Assembly (NCBI GenBank): GCA_037143735.1
Contig: JBAWYD010000054.1
Location: 1-16,717 of the forward strand
Source of the DNA: JAPLJQ01 sp037143735
Lineage (GTDB): Bacteria; Desulfobacterota; Syntrophia; Syntrophales; UBA2185
Direction of reading: 5' to 3'
Length of the DNA stretch: 16,717 bases
In this document: positions 5,580-12,596 of the stretch, one piece after another
Position numbering within the stretch: the stretch's first letter is position 1
How the letters are laid out: every line of letters begins with the position of its first letter
Translations under genes and position numbers: made by a program
Notes under the pieces: generated by a model
Databases searched by the model: none
The model's input: the letters and a program-made list of their open reading frames with translations, nothing else
Told to the model about the DNA's origin: nothing

Positions 5580-6833
5580 CTAATTCTGAACTTCGACAGC
5601 CCAGCGATTATATCTCACGAGGATCAGCAAGCCGGGCGCAGCGAGAGCGGTGCAGATCACAAAGAACATCACCCACCCCACGGCATCAACAAGATAGCCC
5701 GTCGGAGCTCCCGTGATATAGCGGCCAACGGCCATGAGGCTGCTCAGAAGTGCGTACTGTGTGGCCGTAAATTTTTTATTGCACAGACCCATCAGTAAGG
5801 CCGTATAGGCTGCCGTTCCCATTCCTCCGCTGAAATTTTCCACACCGATAACAAGACTGAGCGCCCAAAGCTTGCGTCCCGTGAATTCCAGAATGATGAA
5901 AATAAGCGTGGAAACGCCCTGAAGCACACCGAATACAAAAAGGGACGTCTTCATGTTCCATTTCGTCATGATGGCTCCGCCCACGAGGGTGCCCGCTATG
6001 GTCGCCGCCATTCCGAAGCCCTTGTAAATGGCGCCAAGTTCCGTTCGTGAAAAACCGATATGCTGCAAAATATAAGGCGTTGTCATCTGAGACGCGGCGA
6101 TATCCCCGAGCTTGTAAAGAATAATGAAAAGGAGAATTTCCAGCGCTCCCGGTCTTCTGAAGAACTCGATAAAGGGGAGAAACACGGCGTCATGGAGACT
6201 TTTCGGCGGCTCGATCCTTTCAATGCCGGGGTTTGTCTTCAACGGCTCGGGGGCAACGTATGTGGCAATACAGCCGATAATCATCATGAGGCCCATGATG
6301 ACATAGACGGTCTTCCAGGAGATGTAATCGGACAGAATCAGGGCCACGGCGCCGCTGACGAGGATGGCAATCCGGTAACCCATGATCCATACACCCGAGC
6401 CGGCGCCTCTCTCCTCGGGCCTGAGATATTCCGTTCGATAGGCATCCAGGACGATGTCCTGGCTGGCGCTGAAAAAGGCCAGTGCGACCGCCATGGTCGC
6501 AAGGAGAATGGGCATCGAGGAAGGATTGAAGAATCCCATCGCGGAAATCGTGATGATCAGCGCCACCTGCGTGATCATCATCCATCCCCGCCTTCGCCCA
6601 AAAAACGGCGGCACATACCTGTCCATCAGGGGCGACCAGAGAAATTTGAATGCGTATGGCAATCCGACGAGAGAATAAAGGCCGATGGTCTTGATATCGA
6701 CACCCTCCGTCACCATCCATGCCGTAAGGGTCGAACCGGTCAGAGCGAGGGGCATGCCCGACGCAAACCCGAGGACCATCATCAGGAACATTTTCCCGCT
6801 GAAATAGATCTTGAATAGTTTTAAGGGATTCAG
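5580..6833 (-). CDS. ampG: AmpG-type muropeptide permease, probable CTG start
   Basis: An inner-membrane MFS transporter of about 417 residues that resembles AmpG, which imports anhydro-muropeptides (GlcNAc-anhydroMurNAc with or without peptide) for cell-wall recycling. Strong motifs are LGFASGMPLALTGSTLTAW, the FKFLWSPLMDRYVPPFFGRRRGW loop, FFSASQDIVLDAYRTE and LRPEERGAGSG, all hallmarks of AmpG. About 12 membrane helices are visible. The first ATG is at 6791, but the frame is open upstream to a CTG at 6833. That CTG sits 8 nt after AGGAAG and gives LNPLKLFKIYFSGKM before the first helix, the same N-terminal length as E. coli AmpG (about 20 residues before LGFASG). The ATG at 6791 has no good ribosome-binding site and would cut into the N-terminal segment. 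It follows the C26 gene by 5 nt, so they form an operon. Confidence 0.85.
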   Translation of the reverse strand: MNPLKLFKIYFSGKMFLMMVLGFASGMPLALTGSTLTAWMVTEGVDIKTIGLYSLVGLPYAFKFLWSPLMDRYVPPFFGRRRGWMMITQVALIITISAMGFFNPSSMPILLATMAVALAFFSASQDIVLDAYRTEYLRPEERGAGSGVWIMGYRIAILVSGAVALILSDYISWKTVYVIMGLMMIIGCIATYVAPEPLKTNPGIERIEPPKSLHDAVFLPFIEFFRRPGALEILLFIILYKLGDIAASQMTTPYILQHIGFSRTELGAIYKGFGMAATIAGTLVGGAIMTKWNMKTSLFVFGVLQGVSTLIFIILEFTGRKLWALSLVIGVENFSGGMGTAAYTALLMGLCNKKFTATQYALLSSLMAVGRYITGAPTGYLVDAVGWVMFFVICTALAAPGLLILVRYNRWAVEVQN

Positions 6834-6838
6834 TGTTA

Positions 6839-7627
6839 TTACTTCCTTTGAGCCGCTTCAACCAGGGCTCGAAAGATATTGCGATGCGGTGCATCATCCT
6901 GCATGCGTTCAGGGTGCCACTGAACGCCCAGTACAAATCTTCCCGATTGCGCCCACGGGGAATCAACCGCCGGCTCTATCGCCTCGATGACCCCATCGGA
7001 TGACCACGCAGTGGCACACAGATTGTGGCCGATTTTCTCAGGATGCACGGCCTGATGATGGTAGGAATTTGTCATAAGAACATTATCAGGCGAGGTCAAC
7101 GTCACCCGCTCGACAAGACTGCTCCTTTCCCGGCTCACCGGATGCAGAAAATGGCTCTTCTCCTCATCGTTTCGTTCTCTTCCTGAATGCGCAAGGGGCT
7201 GCTCATTCCCCGGAGTCTTCCATTCCGTCCGGATATCCTGAATCAGTGCGCCCCCCAGGGCGATACTGATGAGTTGATGACCGCCGCAGACCCCCAGAAC
7301 CGGCAAGGCCGTCTCTCTCAGGATCCATTCAGCAAGCTCCAGGTCAAAGCGATCCCGACGCTCCGGCATCAATTCCTCATCCGGTTGCGGATGTCCGCCA
7401 TAGTGATCAGGCCGGTAATCATCTCCCCCGATAAAAACAAATCCGTCCAAAAACGGTAAAATTTGCTGAAACATGGCCATATCCCCGTAGGGCGGGACAC
7501 AGAGGGGTATCCCCCCCGCCATGGCAACGGCGTCTACATAGCTGACAGGAACCAGGAAGTCGAATTTTTCATACTTGCCGATGAGATCCATCGACATATT
7601 AAGACCGATGATTGGATGCCTCATCAT
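6839..7627 (-). CDS. Peptidase C26 / class-I glutamine amidotransferase-like gamma-glutamyl hydrolase
   Basis: A 262-residue cytosolic protein of the peptidase C26 family (PuuD-like). Family members hydrolyse gamma-glutamyl amide bonds, for example gamma-glutamyl-GABA. The nucleophile elbow is LGVCGGHQ with Cys114, and the catalytic His/Glu pair is in VQWHPE (His238, Glu240). The FIGGDDYRP segment near residue 66 and the SYHHQAVHP block near 188 are also typical. All catalytic residues are present. It starts with ATG after GGAGA and ends 5 nt before the ampG start, in the same operon. The neighbour suggests a role in murein peptide recycling, where gamma-D-glutamyl bonds occur, rather than putrescine breakdown. 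This is an inference from context; the substrate is unproven. Confidence 0.85.
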   Translation of the reverse strand: MMRHPIIGLNMSMDLIGKYEKFDFLVPVSYVDAVAMAGGIPLCVPPYGDMAMFQQILPFLDGFVFIGGDDYRPDHYGGHPQPDEELMPERRDRFDLELAEWILRETALPVLGVCGGHQLISIALGGALIQDIRTEWKTPGNEQPLAHSGRERNDEEKSHFLHPVSRERSSLVERVTLTSPDNVLMTNSYHHQAVHPEKIGHNLCATAWSSDGVIEAIEPAVDSPWAQSGRFVLGVQWHPERMQDDAPHRNIFRALVEAAQRK

Positions 7628-7740
7628 GTAACGGCATCTCCTCTCTTATCAATTGTGCGCCACTATAGGGGAAATGAACCCATGTGTCAATATCTCCCGT
7701 CTTTATTCAGATTAAACATCTAACGGAGATTCCGGAAGAT

Positions 7741-7800
7741 AAACAAAACTTCATCATTGGCCTGGAAAATATGAAGCGCACCGTTGAGACTGTCCTGATT
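7741..7800 (+). repeat. Diverged inverted copy of a segment in the broken toxin gene
   Basis: The run from AAACAAAACTT to GAAGCGCACCGTTGAGACTG matches the minus strand at about 3640-3690, with a one-base indel and several substitutions, over about 52 bp. In one frame the shared core reads NMKR-T/I-VETVL. No start or ribosome-binding site supports translation here. It could be a fossil of a small dispersed element or gene. Confidence 0.5.
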
Positions 7801-7832
7801 CATCTTATTTTCCAGTGGATGCCAAAATATCC

Positions 7833-7884
7833 TTGTAATTTGATAAGCTGAAGAGTATTAATTTACCCATGCGGTAAATTAATA
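7833..7884 (+). promoter_or_regulatory. Candidate promoter with overlapping perfect palindrome
   Basis: TTGTAA (7833-7838), 17 nt, TATTAA (7856-7861) forms a reasonable sigma-70 promoter. The -10 is the first half of a perfect inverted repeat with 12-bp arms TATTAATTTACC and GGTAAATTAATA around a 5-nt centre (7856-7884). A dimeric repressor bound there would block the promoter. The expected transcript starts near 7868. Confidence 0.4.
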
Positions 7885-7970
7885 ACTAATTTATAACCCT
7901 ATACCCAAGAGGGGTGTGATGGACTGAAAAACAAAACCCCGTTTCTCAAAAAAGAACGGGGTTTTGTTTT
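7868..7970 (+). ncRNA. Possible small RNA of about 100 nt
   Basis: A promoter-like sequence and a strong intrinsic terminator stand about 100 bp apart with no credible ORF between them; the only start codon with a purine-rich leader is followed at once by a stop (ATG GAC TGA near 7919). This layout is that of a free-standing small RNA. No known RNA family is recognised, so it is only a candidate. Confidence 0.3.
7928..7970. terminator. Strong bidirectional intrinsic terminator
   Basis: Arms AAAACAAAACCCCGTT (7928-7943) and AACGGGGTTTTGTTTT (7955-7970) pair perfectly over 16 bp around an 11-nt loop. Because A-rich and T-rich sequences flank the GC core on both sides, it can work in either direction. 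It lies between two divergent genes, where neither of them needs a terminator. Confidence 0.8.
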
Positions 7971-7986
7971 CATGATAATCATTTTG
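7968..7986. promoter_or_regulatory. Fur-like box
   Basis: TTTCATGATAATCATTTTG matches the classical 19-bp Fur consensus at 14 positions, including an unbroken 11-base centre. It lies 70 bp before the lipoprotein gene and overlaps the end of the terminator stem. Part of the match comes from AT-rich composition. Confidence 0.3.
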
Positions 7987-8055
7987 GATCGTTTCAGTAG
8001 ATAACTTGTATAGCTACAAGAATTATTCGTAAGTATGAAGGCAGGTATTTGAGGA

Positions 8056-8616
8056 ATGCATCTTACTACACGGTTAGTTTTCTCTATCACTACATTGACT
8101 CTTTTTCTGGCGTTCGTTTCCTGCTCTAAGACTGAAGAAAAGGCAAAAAATGGACCCGTGATGGAAGTCAAAAGCGCAGCTTTCGGTCACAGAACAACAA
8201 TGCCGGGCAAATATACCTGCGATGGGGCGGACGTATCACCTCCCTTAGAGTGGAGAAATGCCCCTACCGGGACAAAAACTTTTACCATTATTTGCGATAC
8301 ACCGGATGCCCCGGCAGGAACCTGGGTGCATTGGGTTATCTACGATATTCCGGCCGATATAACAAAGTTGCCTGAGTTTGTAGCCAAAAATGGACAGCTC
8401 GACATTGGTGCAAAACAGGGCAAGAATGATTTCGATCAGATAGGTTACGGGGGACCATGTCTTCCCGCCGGCGAACATCGGTTCTTTTTCAAGCTTTATG
8501 CCTTAGATGGGCCAACAAATCTGAAGGTTGGAGCATCAAAGGAAGAAATATTACAAGCTGTGAAAGGTCACGTTCTGGCTGAAGCGGAATTGATGGGCAT
8601 ATATGCACGGGAATAG
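8056..8616 (+). CDS. YbhB/YbcL-type PEBP family lipoprotein
   Basis: A 186-residue protein of the phosphatidylethanolamine-binding (Raf kinase inhibitor-like) family. Residues 1-23 form a signal peptide ending LAFVSC, a slightly unusual lipobox with Cys23 as the likely lipidated residue, so it should be anchored in the envelope. The PEBP core is clear: YTCDGADVSPPLEW, FTIICDTPDAPAGTWVHWVIYDIP and IGYGGPCLPAGEHRFFFKLYALD, which build the anion-binding pocket. Bacterial members have no settled function. The start ATG has an AAGGCAGG site 10 nt upstream. The next gene follows 71 nt later, and the two may or may not share a transcript. Confidence 0.88.
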   Translation: MHLTTRLVFSITTLTLFLAFVSCSKTEEKAKNGPVMEVKSAAFGHRTTMPGKYTCDGADVSPPLEWRNAPTGTKTFTIICDTPDAPAGTWVHWVIYDIPADITKLPEFVAKNGQLDIGAKQGKNDFDQIGYGGPCLPAGEHRFFFKLYALDGPTNLKVGASKEEILQAVKGHVLAEAELMGIYARE

Positions 8617-8687
8617 CCTTGGATAACCATCTAATTGAATTATGGGATTTTTTTATTAAAAGTTATTTGATAAAGGGGGGTGACATT

Positions 8688-8828
8688 ATGGATTTTTTAA
8701 CAGGAATGGCGTATTGGGGAATTATCCTTTTGGCGATCATTAACGCGTTCATCGTTTTTAGAATGAAGGTCAAGATCGCTGGTGAAGAAGATGAAGACGA
8801 AAAGAAAAATGTGTGTAGTGTGGGCTGA
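8688..8828 (+). CDS. 46-aa membrane protein, SSS symporter small partner
   Basis: The frame is open from 8619, but the ATG at 8688 is preferred because it follows AAAGGGGGG at 7 nt, and the upstream extension has no ribosome-binding site. The product has one membrane helix (MAYWGIILLAIINAFIVFRM) and a strongly acidic then basic cytoplasmic tail (GEEDEDEKKN). Proteins of this size and design are commonly found directly upstream of sodium:solute symporter genes and are annotated as symporter small accessory proteins. The SSS gene starts 80 nt downstream, which supports that role. How such proteins help the transporter is not known to me. Confidence 0.75.
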   Translation: MDFLTGMAYWGIILLAIINAFIVFRMKVKIAGEEDEDEKKNVCSVG

Positions 8829-8908
8829 TCCTCAATTCTATTAAATTACGGATGCCTGCTCAATAACCGAGTTATTTATATATGAATTGTCTTTAGTTTA
8901 AAAGGCAT

Positions 8909-10438
8909 ATGGAATATTTAGCTAAGAATTGGGCCGTATTGGTCATCATGATTTTTTATGTGGCGTTCTGTTTAGGAATAGGTCAGTGGTTTAAAAAGAG
9001 GGCCTCTGAAAATGTCGATGCCTTTTACGTCGCCAAAAGAGAAATTCCGGGTTGGGCTATTGCCCTTGCCTTTTTCTCGACTTTTATCAGTACGAATACA
9101 TATATCGGGCAGGCAGGCTTTTCGTTTCAGGCGGGTCTATCCTGGGCCTGGGTTGGCGTTTACTGGACGGGTTTCTGCATGATCTCCTGGCTTCTGCTGG
9201 GTCCAAGGATGAGAAGCCAGACAGCCAAGCTGAAATCAGTTACAATTCCCGATTACTTTGACTACCGGTATAAAAGTTCATTTTCCAAGGTCATCAGGAT
9301 TTTTTCCGCCGTTATCATCATATTTGCCACCTTATGGTATATGGCAGCAATTGCCAAGGGCTGCGCCCATCTATTGACCTCCACGCTTGGTATACCTTAC
9401 GCCTGGGGCGCCTTTCTGATCATTTTTATCACGACCCTTTATTCAGTTATGGGAGGCATGTACAGCGTTCTATGGACTGATGCTCTGCAGGGCATTATCA
9501 TGTTCTTCGTTGCCATTCTCATGGTCATGGTTCCGGCCATGTACGTCGGTGGCTGGGGACCTCTCATGGACGGCATCGCCCATACAACACACCTGACGGC
9601 AAAGGGACAACCCATGGGAGACGGCCTCATGACTTTTTGCACGCTGGTGTCTTTTGCTTACATCACCAGTATCGGCTTCGCCGTCGGGATGAAACAGATT
9701 GCCGAACCCCGTTGTTTAATCCGGTTTTATTCCGTTGACAATGCAAAAAGCATGAAATTTGCGATGATTGCCACACCCATTCTTTTAGGCGTTTCTCTCG
9801 CCTGTGTCTTCGGGTTGGGCGCCCTTGTCCATGGAATGACTACGGATACAGAAGCTGCCTATCTCGTCAAGCATACAGATCAAGTGGTTGGATTCATGCT
9901 GGATAAATTTGGAAATCCCTGGGTAACCGGGATTGTCATGGCAGGATTGTTCGCAGCCGGCATGTCTTCTTTTGCCGCCGTATCGATTATTGTCGGGACG
10001 GCCTTTGTCGGCGACATATGGACTCTCTTCAAGCCCATGTCTCAGGCAAAACAAGTAAGCTCCACCAAATGGTTGATGTGGGTTTATAGCGCCATCATCT
10101 TTATTATCACCCTTTATCCTCCTGCCGGCATTGTGGAACTGACAGCCTTTTCGGGGGCTGTTTTTGCGGCTGGTTTTTTCCCGGCCGTGTTTGGCGGCCT
10201 CTATCTCAGGTGGGGAACGGGTAAGGGTGTGTTCTGGTCCATGATCATCGGTATCGGTACTACTCTGCTATGGAGGTTTGGGCTCCGATTTTACCTTCCC
10301 GGCATGAAAGACATACACGAAGTTATTCCGGGCTTCATCGTCTCCCTCATTGCCTATTTGATCATCAGTAAATTGACATCAGGTGATATGCCCGACAAGG
10401 AACACCTTGATCACGTTTTTCACACTCAGGAAAGTTAA
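8909..10438 (+). CDS. SSS-family sodium:solute symporter
   Basis: A 509-residue inner-membrane transporter of the solute:sodium symporter family (SLC5-like, LeuT fold). About 13 membrane helices are visible, beginning with the N-terminal WAVLVIMIFYVAFCLGIG helix. The segment FFSTFISTNTYIGQAGFSFQAGLSWAW at about 55-80 is the unwound first core helix that carries substrate and Na+ contacts, and YSVMGGMYSVLWTDALQGIIMF near 180-200 is a family hallmark. MAGLFAAGMSSFAAVSIIVG near 345 holds the Ser-rich Na+ site region. The length is normal. A short AAAGG precedes the ATG. The substrate is not readable; neighbours that act on acyl-CoA thioesters and malonate suggest a carboxylate. A hairpin terminator follows the stop. 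Confidence 0.92.
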   Translation: MEYLAKNWAVLVIMIFYVAFCLGIGQWFKKRASENVDAFYVAKREIPGWAIALAFFSTFISTNTYIGQAGFSFQAGLSWAWVGVYWTGFCMISWLLLGPRMRSQTAKLKSVTIPDYFDYRYKSSFSKVIRIFSAVIIIFATLWYMAAIAKGCAHLLTSTLGIPYAWGAFLIIFITTLYSVMGGMYSVLWTDALQGIIMFFVAILMVMVPAMYVGGWGPLMDGIAHTTHLTAKGQPMGDGLMTFCTLVSFAYITSIGFAVGMKQIAEPRCLIRFYSVDNAKSMKFAMIATPILLGVSLACVFGLGALVHGMTTDTEAAYLVKHTDQVVGFMLDKFGNPWVTGIVMAGLFAAGMSSFAAVSIIVGTAFVGDIWTLFKPMSQAKQVSSTKWLMWVYSAIIFIITLYPPAGIVELTAFSGAVFAAGFFPAVFGGLYLRWGTGKGVFWSMIIGIGTTLLWRFGLRFYLPGMKDIHEVIPGFIVSLIAYLIISKLTSGDMPDKEHLDHVFHTQES

Positions 10439-10455
10439 TCTTTTCGCGGCTAATG

Positions 10456-10495
10456 AAAGTGATGTTCCGTGCGGATTATACGGGGCATCACTTTT
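10456..10495 (+). terminator. Intrinsic terminator after the symporter gene
   Basis: AAAGTGATG (10456-10464) pairs with CATCACTTT (10486-10494), and the stem continues inward through two G-U pairs and CCGT/ACGG, about 15 bp in all, followed by TTTTA. It ends the symporter transcript and separates it from the mdcA-like gene. Confidence 0.7.
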
Positions 10496-10562
10496 ATGGA
10501 TCATTCGCGACGTTCGATAAAGTATGTTTTTTTAACCATTTCACGTTCTCGGAGGTGATTTT

Positions 10563-12242
10563 ATGGGAGCGCCGGTTATACATGCCAGAGAAGACTGGGA
10601 ATGCCGTAAAAAGGAGTATAAGAAACGGATAGTTGGGGCCAAACCCCTGACTGAAGGAGGCGATAGGAAGATTGTCGATCCCTCCCGCGCGGTGGCGCTC
10701 CTGGAGACAATCATCCGCCCGGGAGACCGTGTGGCCCTGGAAGGAAACAATCAGAAGCAGGCCGAGTTCCTGGCTGACTGCCTTTGCAAGGTTGATCCGT
10801 CGAAGGTGAACGGGCTGCACATGGTCCAGTCGGTCATCGCCCTGCCTTCCCACTGTAAAATATTCGAGCAGGGGATCGCCACAAAGGTCGATTTCTCGTT
10901 CTCCGGACCCCAGGCTGTCCAGGTGTCACGATTGGTTAACGAAGGGAAGATGAAGATTGGAGAAATCCATACCTACCTCGAGCTTTTCGCCCGCTACTTC
11001 CTCGATCTCACACCTCAAGTTTCCCTGGTCGTCGGCGTTTTGGCGGACAAAAACGGCAACCTCTACACCGGCCCCAACACGGAAGATACGCCCGCCATCA
11101 TTGAGGCGACACGGTTCAAACAGGGCATCGTGGCAGCACAGGTGGAAAAGGTTGTGGAAAAGCTGCCCCGGATCGACATTCCGGGAGACTGGATCGACTT
11201 TGTCATCCCCACGGGGAAACCATGCTACATCGAACCCCTCTTTACACGTGACCCGGCCCAGATCAGGGACGTGCATGTCCTGACGGCCATGATGGTGATC
11301 AAAGGAATCTATGCCGAGTACGGACTGCGTTCCCTCAACCATGGGATCGGCTTCGCCACTGCTGCCATTGAACTGCTTCTTCCCACCTACGCCGAACGGC
11401 TCGGCCTTAAGGGCAAGATCTGCACCCACTGGGCTCTCAACCCCCATCCCACTATGATCCCGGCCATCGAAGCGGGATTTGTTGATTCAATCCATTCCTT
11501 TGGTTCCGAGGTGGGAACGGAGGACTACGTAGCGGCCCGGTCGGATATCTTCTTCGTGGGGCCTGACGGGAGCCTCCGGTCGAACCGGGCCTTCTGCCAG
11601 GCTGCCGGACACTATGCCGTGGATGCCTTCGTGGGCTCCACACTCCAGATCGACCGTTACGGGAACAGCTCCACCGCCGTTGCTGACCGGATCGCCGGTT
11701 TCGGAGGCGCCCCCAACATGGGATGCGACTCGCCCGGACGACGCCATTCGAGCGAGGCATGGGTCAAGGTGGGACGGGAGAACGGTATGCTGACGGGCCT
11801 TATTGGCGATATGCCGCGGGGCCGCAAGCTTGTTGTCCAGATCCTGGAGACCCGGGGGCCCAAGGGGATCCAATGCTTTGTGGAAAAGCTCGACGCCTGG
11901 GAGCTGATGAAGCGGGCCGGTCTTAACGTCCCGCCTGTCATGATTTACGGCGACGCGATCACCCAGATCGTCACCGAGAAAGGAATCGCCCATCTTCACA
12001 AATGCGCCACACTCCAGGAGAGGGAGGCTGCCATAAAGGCCGTCGCCGGCGACACGGACCTTGGCAAGCAGGCTAAACCGGAGCAGACGGCGGATTTGAG
12101 ACGCCGGAGGATCGTTCAAACGCCGCAGGACCTGGGTATCGACTTGGCGGAGGCAAACACGTCACTCCTCGCCGCCCGGTCTATGGACGATCTTGTGGCG
12201 TGGTCGGGCGGCCTTTACAGGGTGCCGGAACAATTCCGATAA
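10563..12242 (+). CDS. mdcA: Malonate decarboxylase alpha subunit homologue, orphan
   Basis: A 559-residue protein matching MdcA, the acetyl-S-ACP:malonate ACP transferase of malonate decarboxylase, along its full length. Recognisable blocks are LEGNNQKQAEFLADCL, HMVQSVIALP, DFSFSGPQ, IGEIHTYLELFARYFLDLTP, LYTGPNTEDTPAIIEATRF, CYIEPLFTRDPAQI, LNHGIGFATAAIELLLPTYAE, HWALNPHPTMIPAIEAGFV, FGSEVGTEDY, STLQIDRYGNSSTAVADRI and FGGAPNMG. It belongs to the wider CoA-transferase superfamily. The ATG follows GGAGGT at 6 nt. No genes for the ACP subunit, the beta/gamma decarboxylase subunits, the prosthetic-group enzymes or the malonyl transferase are next to it, so it may act as a stand-alone CoA or acyl transferase, or with subunits encoded elsewhere. 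Sampled lines are about 60 percent GC, above the symporter gene (about 43 percent), a hint of transfer. Confidence 0.88.
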   Translation: MGAPVIHAREDWECRKKEYKKRIVGAKPLTEGGDRKIVDPSRAVALLETIIRPGDRVALEGNNQKQAEFLADCLCKVDPSKVNGLHMVQSVIALPSHCKIFEQGIATKVDFSFSGPQAVQVSRLVNEGKMKIGEIHTYLELFARYFLDLTPQVSLVVGVLADKNGNLYTGPNTEDTPAIIEATRFKQGIVAAQVEKVVEKLPRIDIPGDWIDFVIPTGKPCYIEPLFTRDPAQIRDVHVLTAMMVIKGIYAEYGLRSLNHGIGFATAAIELLLPTYAERLGLKGKICTHWALNPHPTMIPAIEAGFVDSIHSFGSEVGTEDYVAARSDIFFVGPDGSLRSNRAFCQAAGHYAVDAFVGSTLQIDRYGNSSTAVADRIAGFGGAPNMGCDSPGRRHSSEAWVKVGRENGMLTGLIGDMPRGRKLVVQILETRGPKGIQCFVEKLDAWELMKRAGLNVPPVMIYGDAITQIVTEKGIAHLHKCATLQEREAAIKAVAGDTDLGKQAKPEQTADLRRRRIVQTPQDLGIDLAEANTSLLAARSMDDLVAWSGGLYRVPEQFR

Positions 12243-12259
12243 GCAGGTCAAGGGGGAAG

Positions 12260-12382
12260 ATGAACCGGGCCGAGGCCCTGAGACAGGCTGTCCTCAAGCA
12301 GAGGGGGGTGGCGACCGGCCGCTACAAAAATGATCATCCCTTCTACTGGAGGGCCTTCGTCTTGCTCGGAGAGGCGGAATAG
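12260..12382 (+). pseudogene. C-terminal remnant of a CHAT-domain protein (40 codons)
   Basis: A 40-codon frame starts with ATG right after AAGGGGGAAG, 17 nt past the mdcA stop. Its product, NRAEALRQAVL near the start and HPFYWRAFVLLGE at the end, matches the last helix and strand of CHAT caspase-like domains, which typically end KAEALRQAQLAL...HPYYWAAFVLIGD. The catalytic His and Cys of the domain would lie upstream and are absent. It is either a fossil left by rearrangement at the end of mdcA or a tiny expressed protein. The good ribosome-binding site is odd for a fossil, though it may be chance in purine-rich sequence. Confidence 0.55.
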
Positions 12383-12543
12383 GAAAGGCATCCTCCGCAG
12401 CGGCTTTGAGTGCGAAGGTGGAATAGTATATTACAGGTGATAATTTTCGATTTCATCCCGACATTGTAATTGCAGCGTTGTGTTATACGCAACAATATAT
12501 TTAAAAAAATACGTATTATCTGTAATACAGCCTTCCGATAAAA

Positions 12544-12574
12544 AAAGGCCACGGTTACAAAAACCGTGGCCTTT
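12544..12574 (-). terminator. Intrinsic terminator of the beta-oxidation operon
   Basis: AAAGGCCACGGTT (12544-12556) and AACCGTGGCCTTT (12562-12574) form a perfect 13-bp stem with a 5-nt loop. On the minus strand the stem is followed by TTTTTT, so it ends the transcript that comes out of the thiolase gene 23 bp away. The 160 bases to its left, up to the CHAT remnant, hold no gene. Confidence 0.85.
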
Positions 12575-12596
12575 AAATGAAATGATTCACGACAAC

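Larger units (their letters stand above)
7628..8055. other. 428-bp divergent intergenic region with several signals
   Basis: No convincing protein gene lies here. It contains, in order: a diverged copy of the NMKRxVETVL-coding segment (7741-7800), a candidate plus-strand promoter overlapping a perfect palindrome (7833-7884), a bidirectional terminator (7928-7970), a Fur-like box (7968-7986), and a small inverted repeat CTTGTA-TAGC-TACAAG (8005-8020) before the lipoprotein gene. Confidence 0.6.

Noticed and set aside
6060..6818. 252-codon plus-strand ORF opposite ampG
   Set aside because: Antisense shadow of the AmpG gene; composition is Arg/His-rich and shows no domain.
7700..7855. Plus-strand frame carrying ENMKRTVETVL as a real gene
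   Set aside because: Only a GTG without ribosome-binding site could start it, and the sequence after the shared core is not gene-like.
10926..12119. Several minus-strand ORFs opposite mdcA
   Set aside because: GC-rich shadow frames of a clearly coding gene.
10563..12242. Generic acetyl-CoA hydrolase annotation
   Set aside because: Full-length match to MdcA blocks such as LEGNNQKQAEFLA and HWALNPHPTMIPAIEAG is more specific than the CoA-transferase superfamily.
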